Assembly: GCA_963663005.2 (NCBI GenBank)
Contig: CAXXHH010000023.1
Span: forward strand, 89,166-153,165
From: CAINVV01 sp963663005
GTDB taxonomy: Bacteria; Bacteroidota; Bacteroidia; Bacteroidales; Prolixibacteraceae
Length of the DNA: 64,000 nt
Direction of reading: 5' to 3'
Shown here: positions 17,370-25,275 of the stretch, in pieces
How the letters are laid out: every line of letters begins with the position of its first letter
How positions within the stretch are numbered: position 1 is the first letter of the stretch
Translations under genes and position numbers: made by a program
The notes under the pieces: model-generated
What the model was told of the DNA's origin: nothing
The model's input: the letters and a program-made list of their open reading frames with translations, nothing else
The model's database searches: none

Positions 17370-18494
17370 TTAGACTGCCCGCTGGAAAATTCTGAATTTT
17401 TTGTACACTTTTCCACCGAATTTTTCCATTTCGGCTCGTACCTTGGTGTTGTATTCAAGTTCAAGATGAGAATCCATTACCGTTTTCCCGGCTTCACGGG
17501 CAGCTCTCACAAGACTTAGTCCCATCCATACATCCAGTCCGCGGCCCTGATAACGGGGATCAATGGCTCCGAGCAGCAGGTTAACCTGTTTGGTCTTGCG
17601 GGCGGCGGCAAAGATTTGGAAAATACCAAACGGAAACAAATACCCCTTTGATTTTTTAATGCCTTCGCTGATGTCGTCCATGGCAATAAACAGCGCAACG
17701 ATCTCGTTTTTCTCATTCATGATAAATTTAACAAAGCGCGGGTTTATCAGGAAGAGGTATTTATTGGCGAAATCATCCATCTCTTTTTCGTTGAACGGAA
17801 CAAAGCCATAAATATCGCCGAAGGTGTCATTAACCAATTGTAGAGCGGGTCTGATCAGAGGTTTAATTTGACGTCTGGAGGTGAATTGCATCAGACGCAA
17901 ATTTGTATTCTGTTTTTCTGCACGCTCCAATATTTTTTGATGCAGTTCAGGAATTTGATCCGGAATGGGGATCTGGTAAACAACGCAATCGACCTTTTTG
18001 GTGAACCCGGCATTTTCAGTAAGATCGACCATGTACGGGAAATTGCAGTTTGAGGCAATGACAACCGGTTTATCATACCCCTCGATTAAAAATCCTTGCG
18101 GATCCTTATCTGAAAAAGCTAGCGGTCCAACGAGGGTATCCATCCCATATGATTTACCCCATTGAGCAACGTGGTTTATCAGTGCATCAAAGACTTCCTG
18201 ATCATTCCAGGTTTCCAGGTTGGAGAAACGAACATGGTTTTCGTTGTGCGTCTTGTTGTATTCTTTGCTGATGAGTCCCATACACCGACCCACGCATTTA
18301 TCATCTTTGTACGCCAACAAGAGGATGTGTTCACAATGTTCGAACAGGATATTTTTTTTGGGATTGAAATATTCCCATTCATCCATGTAAAGTGGTGGCA
18401 CCCAATTTGGATGGTTTTTGTGGATTTCTGCAGGTAGATGGATAAAAAGACGGAGGTCCTTTTTGCTTTCGACTTTTCTAATAGTTATGGCCAT
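17370..18494 (-). CDS. GNAT-fold acetyltransferase-like protein (YghO-type)
   Basis: A 374-residue protein. The N-terminal half starts with ITIRKVESKKDLRLFIHLP and HPNWVPPLYMDE, a pattern of long GNAT-like proteins related to E. coli YghO; the C-terminal half has LLGAIDPRYQGRGLDVWMG, which looks like an acetyl-CoA binding loop (Q-G-R-G) of the GNAT superfamily. The acceptor substrate is unknown. I start at ATG 18494, where homology-like sequence begins; upstream in-frame ATGs reach into the repeat array. A strong terminator follows. Confidence 0.75.
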   Translation of the reverse strand: MAITIRKVESKKDLRLFIHLPAEIHKNHPNWVPPLYMDEWEYFNPKKNILFEHCEHILLLAYKDDKCVGRCMGLISKEYNKTHNENHVRFSNLETWNDQEVFDALINHVAQWGKSYGMDTLVGPLAFSDKDPQGFLIEGYDKPVVIASNCNFPYMVDLTENAGFTKKVDCVVYQIPIPDQIPELHQKILERAEKQNTNLRLMQFTSRRQIKPLIRPALQLVNDTFGDIYGFVPFNEKEMDDFANKYLFLINPRFVKFIMNEKNEIVALFIAMDDISEGIKKSKGYLFPFGIFQIFAAARKTKQVNLLLGAIDPRYQGRGLDVWMGLSLVRAAREAGKTVMDSHLELEYNTKVRAEMEKFGGKVYKKFRIFQRAV

Positions 18495-18547
18495 AGTCGG
18501 CAAAAATAATAAAAAAATTAAAAGTGCTTGTCCAACACAATTAAATA

Positions 18548-19488
18548 CAACGCCATAAATGGCGTTGCTAGTCAATTCCCCATTGTGCAGTATACCTGTC
18601 ATTTGGATTATGGAGGTTTCGCAATTCACCAGACAAACTAGCCGTAGCCTTCAGGCTACGGAAATGAAGGATGTGCATTAAAACACCGTCATTTATGGCG
18701 TTGTTTGCCACATTCCCCATTGTGGGGTATACCAGTCATTTGGATTATGGAGGTTTCGCAATTCACCCAACGTAACTAGCCGTAGCCTTCAGGCTACGGA
18801 AATGAAGGATGTGCATTAAAACACCGCCATTTATGGCGTTGTTTGCCACATTCCCCATTGTGCAGTATACCTGTCATTTGGAATATGGAGGTTTCGCAAT
18901 TCACCCAACATAACTAGCCGTAGCCCTCAGGCTACGGACATGAAGGATGTGCATTAAAACACCGTCATTTATGGCGTTGTTTGCCACATTCCCCATTGTG
19001 GGGTATACCAGTCATTTGGATTATGGAGGTTTCGCAATTCACCCAACGTAACTAGCCGTAGCCTTCAGGCTACGGAAATGAAGGATGTGCATTAAAACAC
19101 CGCCATTTATGGCGTTGTTTGCCACATTCCCCATTGTGCAGTATACCTGTCATTTGGAATATGGAGGTTTCGCAATTCACCCAACGTAACTAGCCGTAGC
19201 CTTCAGGCTACGGAAATGAAGGATGTGCATCAAAACACCGCCATATATGGCGTCGTTTGCCACATTCCCCATTGTGCAGTATACCTGTCATTTAGATTAT
19301 GGAGGTTTCGCAATTCACCCAACATAACTAGCCGTAGCCTTCAGGCTACGGACATGAAGAATGTGCATTAAAACACCGCCATTTATGGCGTTGCTAGTCA
19401 ATTCCCCTTTGTGCGGTATACCTGTCATTTGGAATATGGAGGTTTCGTAATTCACCAAACATAACCAGCCGTAGCCTTCAGGCTACGG
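18548..19488 (+). repeat. Tandem array of about seven 138-bp units, each with two palindromes (REP/BIME-like)
   Basis: The 20-nt palindrome CCGTAGCCTTCAGGCTACGG recurs starting at 18642, 18780, 18918, 19056, 19194, 19332 and 19469, a constant 138 bp step (137 for the last). Between these lies a second palindrome, perfect as CAACGCCATAAATGGCGTTG at 18548-18567 and imperfect in later units (for example CACCGTCATTTATGGCGTTG at 18684). The units at 18684 and 18960 read identically across 138 bp. There is no open frame across the array. It ends 95 bp before an IS200-like/RAYT transposase gene. Confidence 0.93.
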
Positions 19489-19583
19489 ACTACAGACATG
19501 AATTTTGAGGATCGGCAATAAATTATTCATAAAAAATCCGTAAATTGATATAGGCCAAAATCCCAGTTTAAACCCATCCATTT

Positions 19584-20033
19584 ATGTCGTACATCAAGGT
19601 TTATGTCCATTACGTTTGGTCAACAAAAGGTAGATGCTCATTCCTGAATGATTCCATTCGCAATCAGCTATTTGAACATATTCGTGAAAATGCCAAAAAG
19701 GAAAAAATCCACATCGATTTTATCAATGGCTATACCGATCATGTTCACGTACTTGTTTCGTTAAACGATGATTTAAGCATAGGCAAAATAGCCCAATTAA
19801 TAAAGGGAGGGTCATCTCATTGGATCAATCAGATGCAATTGACAGTTAGTAAATTTGAGTGGCAGGATGAATATCTGGCTATTGGCGTTGGTGACGATAA
19901 GTTGGACATTGTAAGAAATTACATCGCGAAACAACCCGAACATCACAAAAAAGTTTCGTGTACCGAGGAGTACTCTAAATTCATTAAACGGTTTGGAATT
20001 GATATTGTTAGACCAAATATGCTAGTTCGCTGA
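19584..20033 (+). CDS. IS200-like Y1 transposase, probable REP-associated tyrosine transposase (RAYT)
   Basis: A 149-residue HUH single-strand nuclease. It shows the HUH motif HVHVLV (His 53 and 55), a catalytic Tyr about 113 in VRNYIAKQPEHHKK, and the C-terminal EEYSKFIKRFGID. IS200/IS605 TnpA enzymes of this family cut and join single-stranded DNA at hairpins; domesticated relatives (RAYTs) act on REP elements. The gene is intact and directly follows the 138-bp palindrome array, with no second array or clear IS right end downstream. That supports a RAYT-with-REP arrangement rather than an ordinary IS200 copy (inference). Confidence 0.85.
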   Translation: MSYIKVYVHYVWSTKGRCSFLNDSIRNQLFEHIRENAKKEKIHIDFINGYTDHVHVLVSLNDDLSIGKIAQLIKGGSSHWINQMQLTVSKFEWQDEYLAIGVGDDKLDIVRNYIAKQPEHHKKVSCTEEYSKFIKRFGIDIVRPNMLVR

Positions 20034-20192
20034 ACTCTATCAGAATGGCGAAATTAGGTACATTGAAAAAAATGACATGGAAATCTATACAAGAAACAGC
20101 TTCAAAAGTCAGTACTTTTGTTCCATATCTTTAAATAAACATGTTTCCGTACAGAACCCGTCAACATTTCAAACATGTTTTAATCCTCCGTT

Positions 20193-20751
20193 TTATCCGC
20201 CACAACTGGCTTTAGGGCTTAAAAGTCTTATCTTATTGAACAGATCCCACAACACAATCCCCACACTTACAGAAATATTGAAAGAGTGTTTTGTCCCAAA
20301 CTGGGGAATCTCGACTGCAAAATCACAGAGATCAACAACTTCTTGTTGAACACCCTTTACTTCATTGCCAAATACAAGGGCCAATTTTGCGTTTTCGCCA
20401 GGTGAAAAATGTCGGCAGACTAATACTTTTTTCAACTTGCTCAATCGCAATCAGCGTATATCCATTTCCCTTTAAGCGGGAAACGACATCCAGGGTCGAG
20501 GGGCAATACTCCCAATCCACCGTATTCTCTGCTCCGAGCGCCGTCTTTCTAATTTCTTTATCGGGTGGTGTGGAGGAAATGCCACAGAGGTAAATCTTCT
20601 CCACCAACAATGCATCCGACGTGCGAAAGACGGATCCAACATTGTGACTGCTCCTGATATTGTCCAATACCACTACCATCGGGAGCTTGGCAATAGCCTG
20701 AAATTCTTCGGCCGATGGCCTGGACAGTTCACTGTTTTCCAATTTTCTCAT
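20193..20751 (-). pseudogene. TrmH/SpoU-family RNA methyltransferase, frameshifted by one extra base
   Basis: The N-terminal part (20751 to about 20405) has the SpoU fold signature VVLDNIRSSHNVGSVFRTSDA and EKIYLCGISSTPPDKEI. The reading then jumps frame at an A5 run (20405-20409, T5 in the gene). After the jump the other frame continues the family with GENAKLALVFGNEVKGV and CDFAVEIPQFGTKHSFNISV, the SAM-binding knot. Removing one T restores LPTFSPGENAKLALVFGNEV and a protein of about 185 residues. The gene starts 5 bp after arcA ends. A sequencing error is more likely than real loss. Confidence 0.82.
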
Positions 20752-20756
20752 GCAGG

Positions 20757-22028
20757 TTACCAGCTAATATTTTTTCGTTTTACCGGCATGGTCATGCACC
20801 GGGCTCCACCGCCGCCTCTGGCAAGTTCCGAACCGGCAATGGTAATTACAACGCGTTGGTGATCATCAATTTTCACCCGGTCTTCAATTACATCCATGGC
20901 TTTTATGATCTCGAAACCATTACGGTTCATCTCTTCCAGTGTTTTTTCGTTCCGCTCGTACCCAATTACTTTGCCTGGCGCGATGGCGAAAAAATTGGCT
21001 CCGCTGTGCCATTGCTCCCGCTCCATGATCCATGGATCCCCATGTCCCCCGCAGTTTATCGGTGTCAGTTCCATGCCACATTTTTCCAGCGCCTTCAGCA
21101 GACTTGCCTCTTCTTTGATGGAGGTAACCTTTCCGTTGTCGATGGTGATTTTTATGGTGTGGTATTTCGTTTTCTTTAAAATCAGCGGTTCATAAACCAT
21201 GCAGGCATCTTTGTCGAGGAAGGTAAATGTCATATCCAAATGAATAAATGACTCGGGCTTTCGTGGTAACTCCTGAACGATAATGTATTTCGTTCCTTCC
21301 TTTTTTTCCTTTATAATCTCTGTCAGAAGGTCTATTCCTTCGGTGGAGGTTCTCGCTCCGCTGCCCACAAGAATGATATTCTCACTTGCAATCTCCACGT
21401 CTCCGCCTTCAATAGTGGCATTTCCGAATGCCTGACGTCCACTGGCAACGCGCTCCGGGTTAATCGTTTTTACGCCAAATAAAGGATGATCCCTGAAAAT
21501 TGTCTCCATTATCAGCGACTCACGCTCCCTGACTTTACTGGCCATCTTACCGATCAGAACTTCATTCCACAGGGACATTGCAGAATCACGGGTGAAAAGG
21601 AAGTTGTGCAGCGGACGCATGGAATAGCGTTCATTGCTAAGAAATTTCGTCAGGTTGTCGCGTTTGAGTACAACTCCCTCAATTAGTTGCCTGGCTAAAA
21701 CATCTGGTGACATGGATAGCAGCAGATCAAGTTCATCGTAAGCCGCTTCGTGCTCGCAGACATTGCGAACCAAAGACTCTTTGAAACTGTCATTTTTCAA
21801 CGTCTCAGTTAAAAGCTGCCTGATCTCATAGGTTTGAGTCACCTTATTCAGAACCCCTTTTAGTTCGTAGTATTCTCTTGATGCCACCGAAAGATTGAGA
21901 ATATCGCTGTAAAGCGCTCTTTCGGCATTTTCAGGTGTCATGTTTTCAACTTCCGAACCCGGACTATGCAGAATAACTCCCTCCAATTCACCTATTTCAG
22001 AGTTTACGTTTACGTTGTATCTATTCAT
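20757..22028 (-). CDS. arcA: Arginine deiminase
   Basis: A 423-residue enzyme hydrolysing L-arginine to citrulline and ammonia. The guanidino-modifying active site is complete: FTRD (Asp 148), EGGD (Glu 207, Asp 210), FIHLDM (His 263) and the nucleophile Cys 411 in GGARCMTMP. N-terminal VILHSPGSEVENMTP is typical. No arcB, arcC or arcD gene is adjacent, so a full ATP-generating arginine pathway is not shown here. The downstream TrmH-type gene is almost contiguous. Confidence 0.94.
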   Translation of the reverse strand: MNRYNVNVNSEIGELEGVILHSPGSEVENMTPENAERALYSDILNLSVASREYYELKGVLNKVTQTYEIRQLLTETLKNDSFKESLVRNVCEHEAAYDELDLLLSMSPDVLARQLIEGVVLKRDNLTKFLSNERYSMRPLHNFLFTRDSAMSLWNEVLIGKMASKVRERESLIMETIFRDHPLFGVKTINPERVASGRQAFGNATIEGGDVEIASENIILVGSGARTSTEGIDLLTEIIKEKKEGTKYIIVQELPRKPESFIHLDMTFTFLDKDACMVYEPLILKKTKYHTIKITIDNGKVTSIKEEASLLKALEKCGMELTPINCGGHGDPWIMEREQWHSGANFFAIAPGKVIGYERNEKTLEEMNRNGFEIIKAMDVIEDRVKIDDHQRVVITIAGSELARGGGGARCMTMPVKRKNISW

Positions 22029-22080
22029 AAAATTGCTTTTATCCGCTGGTTTTAGTTGTCTGGTCGTGGATATGTTACCA

Positions 22081-22088
22081 CAAAGATA
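22081..22088 (-). promoter_or_regulatory. Putative -7 box for arcA
   Basis: On the minus strand this reads TATCTTTG, matching TAnnTTTG, about 52 bp before the arcA start. A -33 TTG at exact spacing is not present (TTA instead). Confidence 0.4.
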
Positions 22089-22165
22089 TTGAATCTTGGA
22101 AGGTAAATAATGTTAAACAACGATTTTTGGTAAAGCGAAATTGATGGTATCCCTATTTCCTTTAC

Positions 22166-22173
22166 TAAATTTG
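22166..22173 (+). promoter_or_regulatory. Putative -7 box for the DUF4294 gene
   Basis: TAAATTTG matches TAnnTTTG and ends only 7 bp before the ATG, so any transcript would be nearly leaderless. No TTG is found at 19 bp spacing. Confidence 0.35.
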
Positions 22174-22180
22174 CAGCAGA

Positions 22181-22786
22181 ATGAGAGTTTCGAAGTGTTT
22201 TAAGTGGATCTGTGTCGTTTTTATCCTGATCAGTCCTGTCGCAGTCCGGTCACAAACCCCTGTGAAATCTGGAAGTATGGTCGGGGATTCTATCTCTGCG
22301 GCTAAGGATACCACGTTGCACTTTGATCTTAAACCGGTGGATATTTTTCCGGATAAGAAAGACATGTCGCCCAGACAGTATCACCAATATAGCTTGTTGG
22401 AATATAAGGTGAAAAAAGTTTATCCAATAGCGAAAGTGGCAGCCATCAAACTTGCCGAGTATAACAGGGTTTACGCATCTTTTAAAACAGAGAGGGAACG
22501 CAGGCAATATGTAAAAGGTGTGGAGAAGGCACTTTTTAGCGAATACGAACAGGAATTGAGGACGATGAAAGTTTCGGAAGGACGTATTCTGATTAAGCTT
22601 CTGGACCGGGAAACCGGCAACTCATCATTCGAAATTATCAAGGAATTTAAAGGCGGATTCTCAGCCTTTTTCTGGCAGTCGGTAGCAAAACTATTTGGTC
22701 ATGATTTGAAGGCTCAGTATGATCCGGTAATGGAAGACCGACTGATAGAATATATTATTATGCAGATAGATCTGGGATTGATCTAG
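22181..22786 (+). CDS. DUF4294 family secreted protein
   Basis: A 201-residue protein with a signal peptide (about 1-25, ending VRSQ). The body carries the Bacteroidota DUF4294 pattern: YHQYSLLEYKVKKVYPIAKVA, ERERRQYVKGVEKALFSEYE, then LIKLLDRETGNSSFEIIKEF and a C-terminal FWQSVAKLFGHDLKAQYDP. The function is unknown; it is predicted to be periplasmic. It is divergent from arcA and convergent with the next gene. Confidence 0.85.
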   Translation: MRVSKCFKWICVVFILISPVAVRSQTPVKSGSMVGDSISAAKDTTLHFDLKPVDIFPDKKDMSPRQYHQYSLLEYKVKKVYPIAKVAAIKLAEYNRVYASFKTERERRQYVKGVEKALFSEYEQELRTMKVSEGRILIKLLDRETGNSSFEIIKEFKGGFSAFFWQSVAKLFGHDLKAQYDPVMEDRLIEYIIMQIDLGLI

Positions 22787-22802
22787 GTATGACGGTTCTA
22801 TT

Positions 22803-23666
22803 TCAAACCAAACTTAATTCAAGCTTTCTGTTGATTTTCTCCATCAAATGAAAGGTGCGGGATTCATCGCTTAACCCAAATTTCTGAAAGTTCTTCTTTG
22901 CCACACAATCTGAAAAGCCGACTATCTGTTTGAAAAGTACCTCGTCGTGGTTTGAAGTCAGCTCCTTTATTGCCGGATTTGTTCGCGATGAATTGTATCC
23001 GTTTTTCCTGAAATTATAGTTCAAAACCCCGCCGGCTGAGTGAACGGATAACTGATGTACTTTTTGTTCACCGGTGAAAGAGAGCGTAAGCGATGCGGCC
23101 GATCCATTGTGGAAATTCATGTGCAGGTTAACGACATCGGGCTGGTACTCACTACCGGGGATAGAACATACGCTTATTCTGGCCGGTTCAGAATCGAGAA
23201 TCTTAAGAGTCATTAACAGATTGGTATACAGCATCTCCTGCAAATAATTGAACCTCCCCGGCTCCGAGTGATGAATCTCAACCAGCTTTGATTCGGAACC
23301 TTTAATCCCGGTTACGGAAAGCGAAGAGTGAAATAAAAGGTCATTCCGAATTTGGATAAACGTATTTCCCTCTTCGGCCAACTGGATGAGTTGCAACCTT
23401 TCTCCCAGTGTCATCTTCTGTTGTTCCGGAAGAAACAGATGGCACCCTTTTCTGACTAATCCCGACAAATACCGGAAAGAAGTACACGCGGGATCCAGGA
23501 TTATAACCAGGTTGCAATGATCGGGTAAAAAGTCAATGAAATCATCCGACTCATGGAGGTTCACGGAGGACAGAATAGAGACCCACTTCACATGGCTGAT
23601 CGTGTGAAGATTAGCCGTGAAAGTATCAGTTAGTCGATCCGAATATAAAATGACTCCGTGTAACAT
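22803..23666 (-). CDS. Degenerate Gfo/Idh/MocA-like protein of unknown function
   Basis: A 287-residue protein not assignable to an active enzyme. The layout resembles Gfo/Idh oxidoreductases: HCNLVIILDPACTSFRYLSG, then RKGCHLFLPEQQKMTLGERL, where the family expects a-l-x-x-G-k-H-v-l-x-E-K-P followed by a helix. Here the E-K-P is replaced by P-E-Q and the N-terminal glycine-rich dinucleotide motif is absent, so NAD(P) binding and catalysis look lost. The C-terminal half keeps a beta-sheet-like domain with GSAASLTLSF. It is divergent from pcm with 99 bp between the two starts. The homology is inferred from pattern only. Confidence 0.6.
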   Translation of the reverse strand: MLHGVILYSDRLTDTFTANLHTISHVKWVSILSSVNLHESDDFIDFLPDHCNLVIILDPACTSFRYLSGLVRKGCHLFLPEQQKMTLGERLQLIQLAEEGNTFIQIRNDLLFHSSLSVTGIKGSESKLVEIHHSEPGRFNYLQEMLYTNLLMTLKILDSEPARISVCSIPGSEYQPDVVNLHMNFHNGSAASLTLSFTGEQKVHQLSVHSAGGVLNYNFRKNGYNSSRTNPAIKELTSNHDEVLFKQIVGFSDCVAKKNFQKFGLSDESRTFHLMEKINRKLELSLV

Positions 23667-23765
23667 ACGGATGTAAATGTAATTTTTTGCTTTAGCTCAG
23701 ATACTACCTGCAACTTACAACTTCTTTTATTTATCAACTTTAGAGTGTTGAAAAACCCGCTGAGA

Positions 23766-24456
23766 ATGGTAATTTTGCCTCCGGATTACCAAAAAAGTTT
23801 TCAATTGGAAGATACCTTCAAACACAAGGGACTACGAAAGAAATTAGTCGACGAAATTAGGAGCAAGGGCATTCGTGATGAATCTGTTCTCAAAGCGTTA
23901 AACGCCGTTCCGAGGCATCTTTTCATGGATAACAGCTTTGTCGGATTCGCCTATGTGGATAAGGCTTTTCCTATTGCTGCCGGACAAACAATTTCTCAAC
24001 CTTACACTGTTGCATTTCAGACCGAAGCACTCCACATAAAAAAGCTCGATAAGGTATTGGAAGTTGGCACCGGATCGGGTTACCAGGCCGCGGTCTTATG
24101 CGAAATGGGAGTCAGACTTTTTACGATAGAAAGACAGCGTGCATTATATGATTTCGCCAGCGGACTGCTTCCCAAATTGGGCTACCGTCCGCAATTTTTT
24201 TTACGGAGATGGGTACCTCGGTCTGCCGACATATGGCCCATTTGATAAAATTATCGTGACAGCCGGAGCTGAATCTATTCCGCCAAAACTAAAAGAACAG
24301 TTGACTATTGGAGGAAGGATGGTGATTCCGGTGGGTGCGCGGGAGCATCAGGTAATGAAGATTATTGTCAGGGAGAGTGAAAATACTTATTCAGAACGGG
24401 ATGGAGGAAATTTTGTATTTGTTCCGTTGCTTCCCGGTTTGTCTGATCAGAAGTAG
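23766..24456 (+). pseudogene. pcm: Protein-L-isoaspartate O-methyltransferase, frameshifted by one extra base
   Basis: The first frame gives KALNAVPRHLFMDNSF, FPIAAGQTISQPYTVAFQ and the SAM motif VLEVGTGSGYQAAVLCEMG. At a T8 run (24195-24202) the frame breaks; the next frame resumes with FFYGDGYLGLPTYGPFDKII and IPPKLKEQLTIGGRMVIPVG, the rest of the same enzyme. With T7 the join reads LGYRPQFFYGDGYLG, as in the family. The intact product would be about 229 residues and would repair isoaspartyl damage in proteins. I use ATG 23766; GTG 23745 is also possible. The break is probably a homopolymer error. Confidence 0.85.
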
Positions 24457-24520
24457 TTAAACCTGTTCAATCAACTGCCTCAGAAACTGTTGACTTAGGA
24501 GCAGTATTAAATATAGTAAG

Positions 24521-25156
24521 ATGAAGATACGAAAATTTACATTTAATCCGATATCCGTTAATGCCTACCTGCTTTGGGACGACACCAAAGAGGCCGTTTT
24601 GATTGATCCTGCATGCTTCAATTCATTGGAAGAAAAGGAGTTGAGCAACTTTGTCGAAAGTGAGGGATTGAAAATTGTTCACATTTTGAATACGCACGGG
24701 CATTTTGACCATCTGATGGGAAATAGCTTTGCTTCAGCAAAATGGAATTTGAGATGCCAGATTCACTCAGGCGACGCTTTCATGACGGAGCAGGCTAAAC
24801 AGCATGCCATTTATTTCGGCATTACCATGAAAAATCCGACCTCCGAAATTGAACTGCTTAAAGAGGGCGACGTCATCACTTTTGGACAATCTGCTTTAAG
24901 CGTAATTCACGTTCCCGGGCACTCCCCAGGTAGTGTCGCTTTCTATAGCCAGGAAGCTAAACTGGTTGTTGTAGGCGATATCCTTTTCCAGGGATCTGTC
25001 GGCCGGACCGACTTACCGGGCGGAAGTCATGCCCAGCTTATTTCCGGTATCCAGCAGAAACTGATGACCCTGGATGATGCTGTCAAAGTGTATTGCGGTC
25101 ATGGCGATGAGACAACCATCGGGTGGGAGAAAAGAACAAATCCTTACCTGAGGTGA
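24521..25156 (+). CDS. Metallo-beta-lactamase-fold hydrolase (glyoxalase II-like, YcbL type)
   Basis: A 211-residue cytosolic hydrolase. Metal ligands are visible in the HxHxDH motif (THGHFDHLMG), in VPGHSPGS, in VVGDILFQGSVGRTD and in the C-terminal CGHGDETT. This set defines the glyoxalase II/YcbL subgroup, which hydrolyses thioesters such as S-lactoylglutathione; the true substrate here is not known. Length is typical for the short form, which lacks the helical C-terminal glutathione domain. It lies 64 bp after pcm in the same direction. Confidence 0.88.
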   Translation: MKIRKFTFNPISVNAYLLWDDTKEAVLIDPACFNSLEEKELSNFVESEGLKIVHILNTHGHFDHLMGNSFASAKWNLRCQIHSGDAFMTEQAKQHAIYFGITMKNPTSEIELLKEGDVITFGQSALSVIHVPGHSPGSVAFYSQEAKLVVVGDILFQGSVGRTDLPGGSHAQLISGIQQKLMTLDDAVKVYCGHGDETTIGWEKRTNPYLR

Positions 25157-25275
25157 ACTAATGTGACTTAAGTCCTTTTAGATTCTGAACGTAAGTGGTA
25201 CTTTTCGTTAACTTTTTTCAATCATGCAATTCTGGTTACTTCGCACTAAAAACATAAACTTCTAATCATAACAAA

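Noticed and set aside
17268..17519. Plus-strand reading frame over the GNAT 3-prime end
   Set aside because: It runs through a strong terminator hairpin and is antisense to a well-supported gene; no family pattern is seen.
18548..19488. The repeated 138-bp region as a CRISPR array
   Set aside because: The repeat unit fills the whole period with no variable spacers, the units are palindromic, and no cas genes are present.
20077..20349. Plus-strand reading frame opposite the trmH-like gene
   Set aside because: It is antisense to a conserved methyltransferase C-terminus and has no recognisable sequence pattern.
25157..25275. A glycine riboswitch ahead of gcvP
   Set aside because: The 119-bp gap is too short for the two-aptamer form and lacks its conserved stems; only A/T-rich DNA is seen.
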